A stretch of DNA of 64,000 bases from Pratylenchus scribneri (lineage: Eukaryota; Nematoda; Chromadorea; Rhabditida; Pratylenchidae): positions 1,302,001 through 1,366,000 of the forward strand of contig JAQSEB010000004.1 of the NCBI GenBank assembly GCA_030063045.1. The letters are read 5' to 3'. The notes under the pieces were generated by a model that was given only the letters and a program-made list of their open reading frames with translations, was not told where the DNA came from and ran no database searches. Every line of letters begins with the position of its first letter. Positions within the stretch are counted from its first letter, which is position 1. Positions 62,636 through 64,000 of this stretch are shown here, one piece after another. The translations under genes were made by a program, and so were the position numbers.

Positions 62636-63550
62636 TCATTCTTCTTTCTTCTCGGCTATGGCAACTTTCAGGAATGGCAATTTCTCCTGCGCACTAAAAT
62701 TCAATTGGAATAATATTTTTATTAAATAAAAATAAAGCTTACATATTGCTGAAATGATCAATTTGTTCCTTGGCCAATTTGATGTATTGGTCGATTGGCT
62801 AAATTTGTATTTGATAAATAAATTTTAATATTTTGTAAAAAAACCTCTTTGTACAGCTCATAGGTCTTTGGAACAGTGAAAATGGCAACAATGAAAATGA
62901 GGATAAGACCAAGTCCCGAAAACCAGCTGGCCACATAAGTTAATGAATAGAGAAGAAGACCAAACTTTAACAATAATATTATTAAAAATGAGTTATAATT
63001 TTTCTTTTACCTTGACTGAATCGACAAGGTTTTCGACCAGGAAAATATGGCGCAATTTCTTAAAGAAGAAAATGGCATGATCGACGATGGTGTCAACATG
63101 AGAGTGAAATTTCTCCTGTGGAATGGTTATTTCCAGATCCAAATAATGTTGGAAGGGATTGGCGCCGCCATCCGCCTTTTTGAAATGACCTTAAAAATAA
63201 CAAAATTAAATTTAATTTTTTTGGCATATTTTTACCTTCCAACAATTTGAAAACGCGAAATCCGATCGTCCCAGCCAAAACAGTCAGCGCAGCATAGATG
63301 ATGACGGAATGGAAACTATATCTTTGGAAAAGATAGATAAGCAGACCAATTACGGCCAAAACTGCTGCACTTCGTTTCGGATCTCGCCAATAAACAAGTT
63401 CAACCACTTAAAAATTTTTTTCGTTAAAATGAAGATCAATTTGTGGCTTATTTTTTAATTTTGTTAACCCAATTTCTCACTTTTTCCTCTGAAATCCTTT
63501 GCCGGTTCATATACTTGTTTGTACCCACGTTTTGACTTATTATTAGACAT
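62636..63550 (-). CDS. ret-1: Reticulon, short isoform
   Basis: Shapes tubular ER through two hairpin membrane segments. The start MSNNKSKRGYKQVYEPAKDF is followed by the reticulon homology domain: VELVYWRDPKRSAAVLAVIG, LLIYLFQRYSFHSVIIYAAL, GTIGFRVFKLLEG, then the loop FQHYLDLEITIPQEKFHSHV and KKLRHIFLVENLVDSVK, then the second hairpin LLLYSLTYVASWFSGLGLIL and FIVAIFTVPKTYELYKEP. The end is VAIAEKKEE, whose last four residues fit a KKXX-type ER retrieval signal. About 205 residues in five or so exons, so little sequence precedes the domain. Other start exons upstream may exist outside the window, as reticulon genes often have several promoters. Confidence 0.92.
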
Positions 63551-64000
63551 TAGCAAATTTTTCCCGTAAAAAATTATGCGGAAAATAATATAATGATTTC
63601 TAAATTATGGTTTATGGCATCAAAAAATGCGGGAATGAATGGATTGGTTAGGGGGAAGGGGGCGGGGGAACTGTGTGTCACCCAAAAGCCAGACTGTGAA
63701 GGACAAACAGTCTCTACCATAAGGATCGATTGCTTGAATGAATTGTAAAAATGAAGGTGAATTGTGGGTAGAGAGAAGGTGAACAAGCGAACGGACTTTG
63801 GAAGGATAAATTAAATATGTTGGATCCAATTTATTAAGGAAGTAATTAAATGATGCAATGCAATAATTAACCCAAAAGGAATGACTTTATAATGGAGAGG
63901 GAGGGCATTTTTTATTGGGTATAACTAAAGCACTGTGCTGACCAGCCACCGACCATATTTAATTTCTCAAGGGCTGAACCTATGAATGACATTCACTATT
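63551..64000. other. Upstream region of the reticulon gene, no gene
   Basis: 450 bp with two overlapping minus-strand frames (63574-63829) that lack motifs. Includes a G-rich patch GGGGGAAGGGGGCGGGGG near 63650. Presumed promoter or first intron of the reticulon. Confidence 0.45.

Overview
The window is nuclear DNA of a nematode. The genes are broken by many short AT-rich introns, mostly about 40-60 bp with GT-AG ends and at least two likely GC-AG ends. Several start codons sit directly behind a TTTCAG-type acceptor, as expected for spliced-leader trans-splicing. The proteins match nematode and other animal families throughout. I suspect a clade IV or tylenchid-like species because the genes are compact and there are palindromic elements, but the sequence alone does not prove this. 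No bacterial, viral or CRISPR material was seen.

Layout, left to right. 1-2412 (+): the end of GPI mannosyltransferase I (PIG-M), then the rRNA dimethylase DIMT1, 150 bp apart. 2452-7690 (-): SNW1/SKIP, a B3GAT glucuronyltransferase and the Yju2-family splicing factor CCDC130, closely spaced like an operon. 7691-9870: a repeat block with a GC-rich patch, a 125-bp satellite nested in a palindrome, and a separate 385-bp palindrome. 10081-12562 (-): two secretory-pathway genes, a Gly/Tyr repeat protein and a Shisa-like membrane protein with a PPPY motif. 15018-17114 (-): a claspin-like checkpoint mediator, divergent from a + strand run of FAM98-like, TMEM65 and cytosolic leucyl-tRNA synthetase (17587-24418). 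24626-29835 (-): PIKfyve. 30443-31302 (+): an orphan secreted precursor that ends in a possible amidated neuropeptide. 31502-32543 (-): mitochondrial Mn superoxide dismutase. 33440-38751 (+): TAF3 and MEMO1. 39189-41092 (-): a synaptotagmin whose N-terminal exons I could not find. 47399-49366 (+): a membrane-anchored HtrL/YibB-family protein. 49952-52485 (-): a KLHDC3-like kelch protein with an acidic insertion. 53611-54311: a 701-bp palindromic element. 54764-62134 (+): bystin, mitochondrial ribosomal protein L3, the F-box/SPRY protein FSN-1/FBXO45 and ETF-ubiquinone oxidoreductase, 138-215 bp apart and the best operon candidate. 62636-63550 (-): a short reticulon.

Most genes are housekeeping: ribosome biogenesis (DIMT1, bystin), splicing (SNW1, CCDC130), mitochondria (TMEM65, SOD2, MRPL3, ETFDH), transcription (TAF3) and translation (LARS). 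A few act at synapses or in signalling (synaptotagmin, FSN-1, PIKfyve, the candidate neuropeptide). The least explained parts are the orphan precursor, the Shisa-like protein, and the nested satellite/palindrome block at 7.8-9.9 kb. Exon joins were read by eye; gene ends are given start codon to stop codon unless stated.
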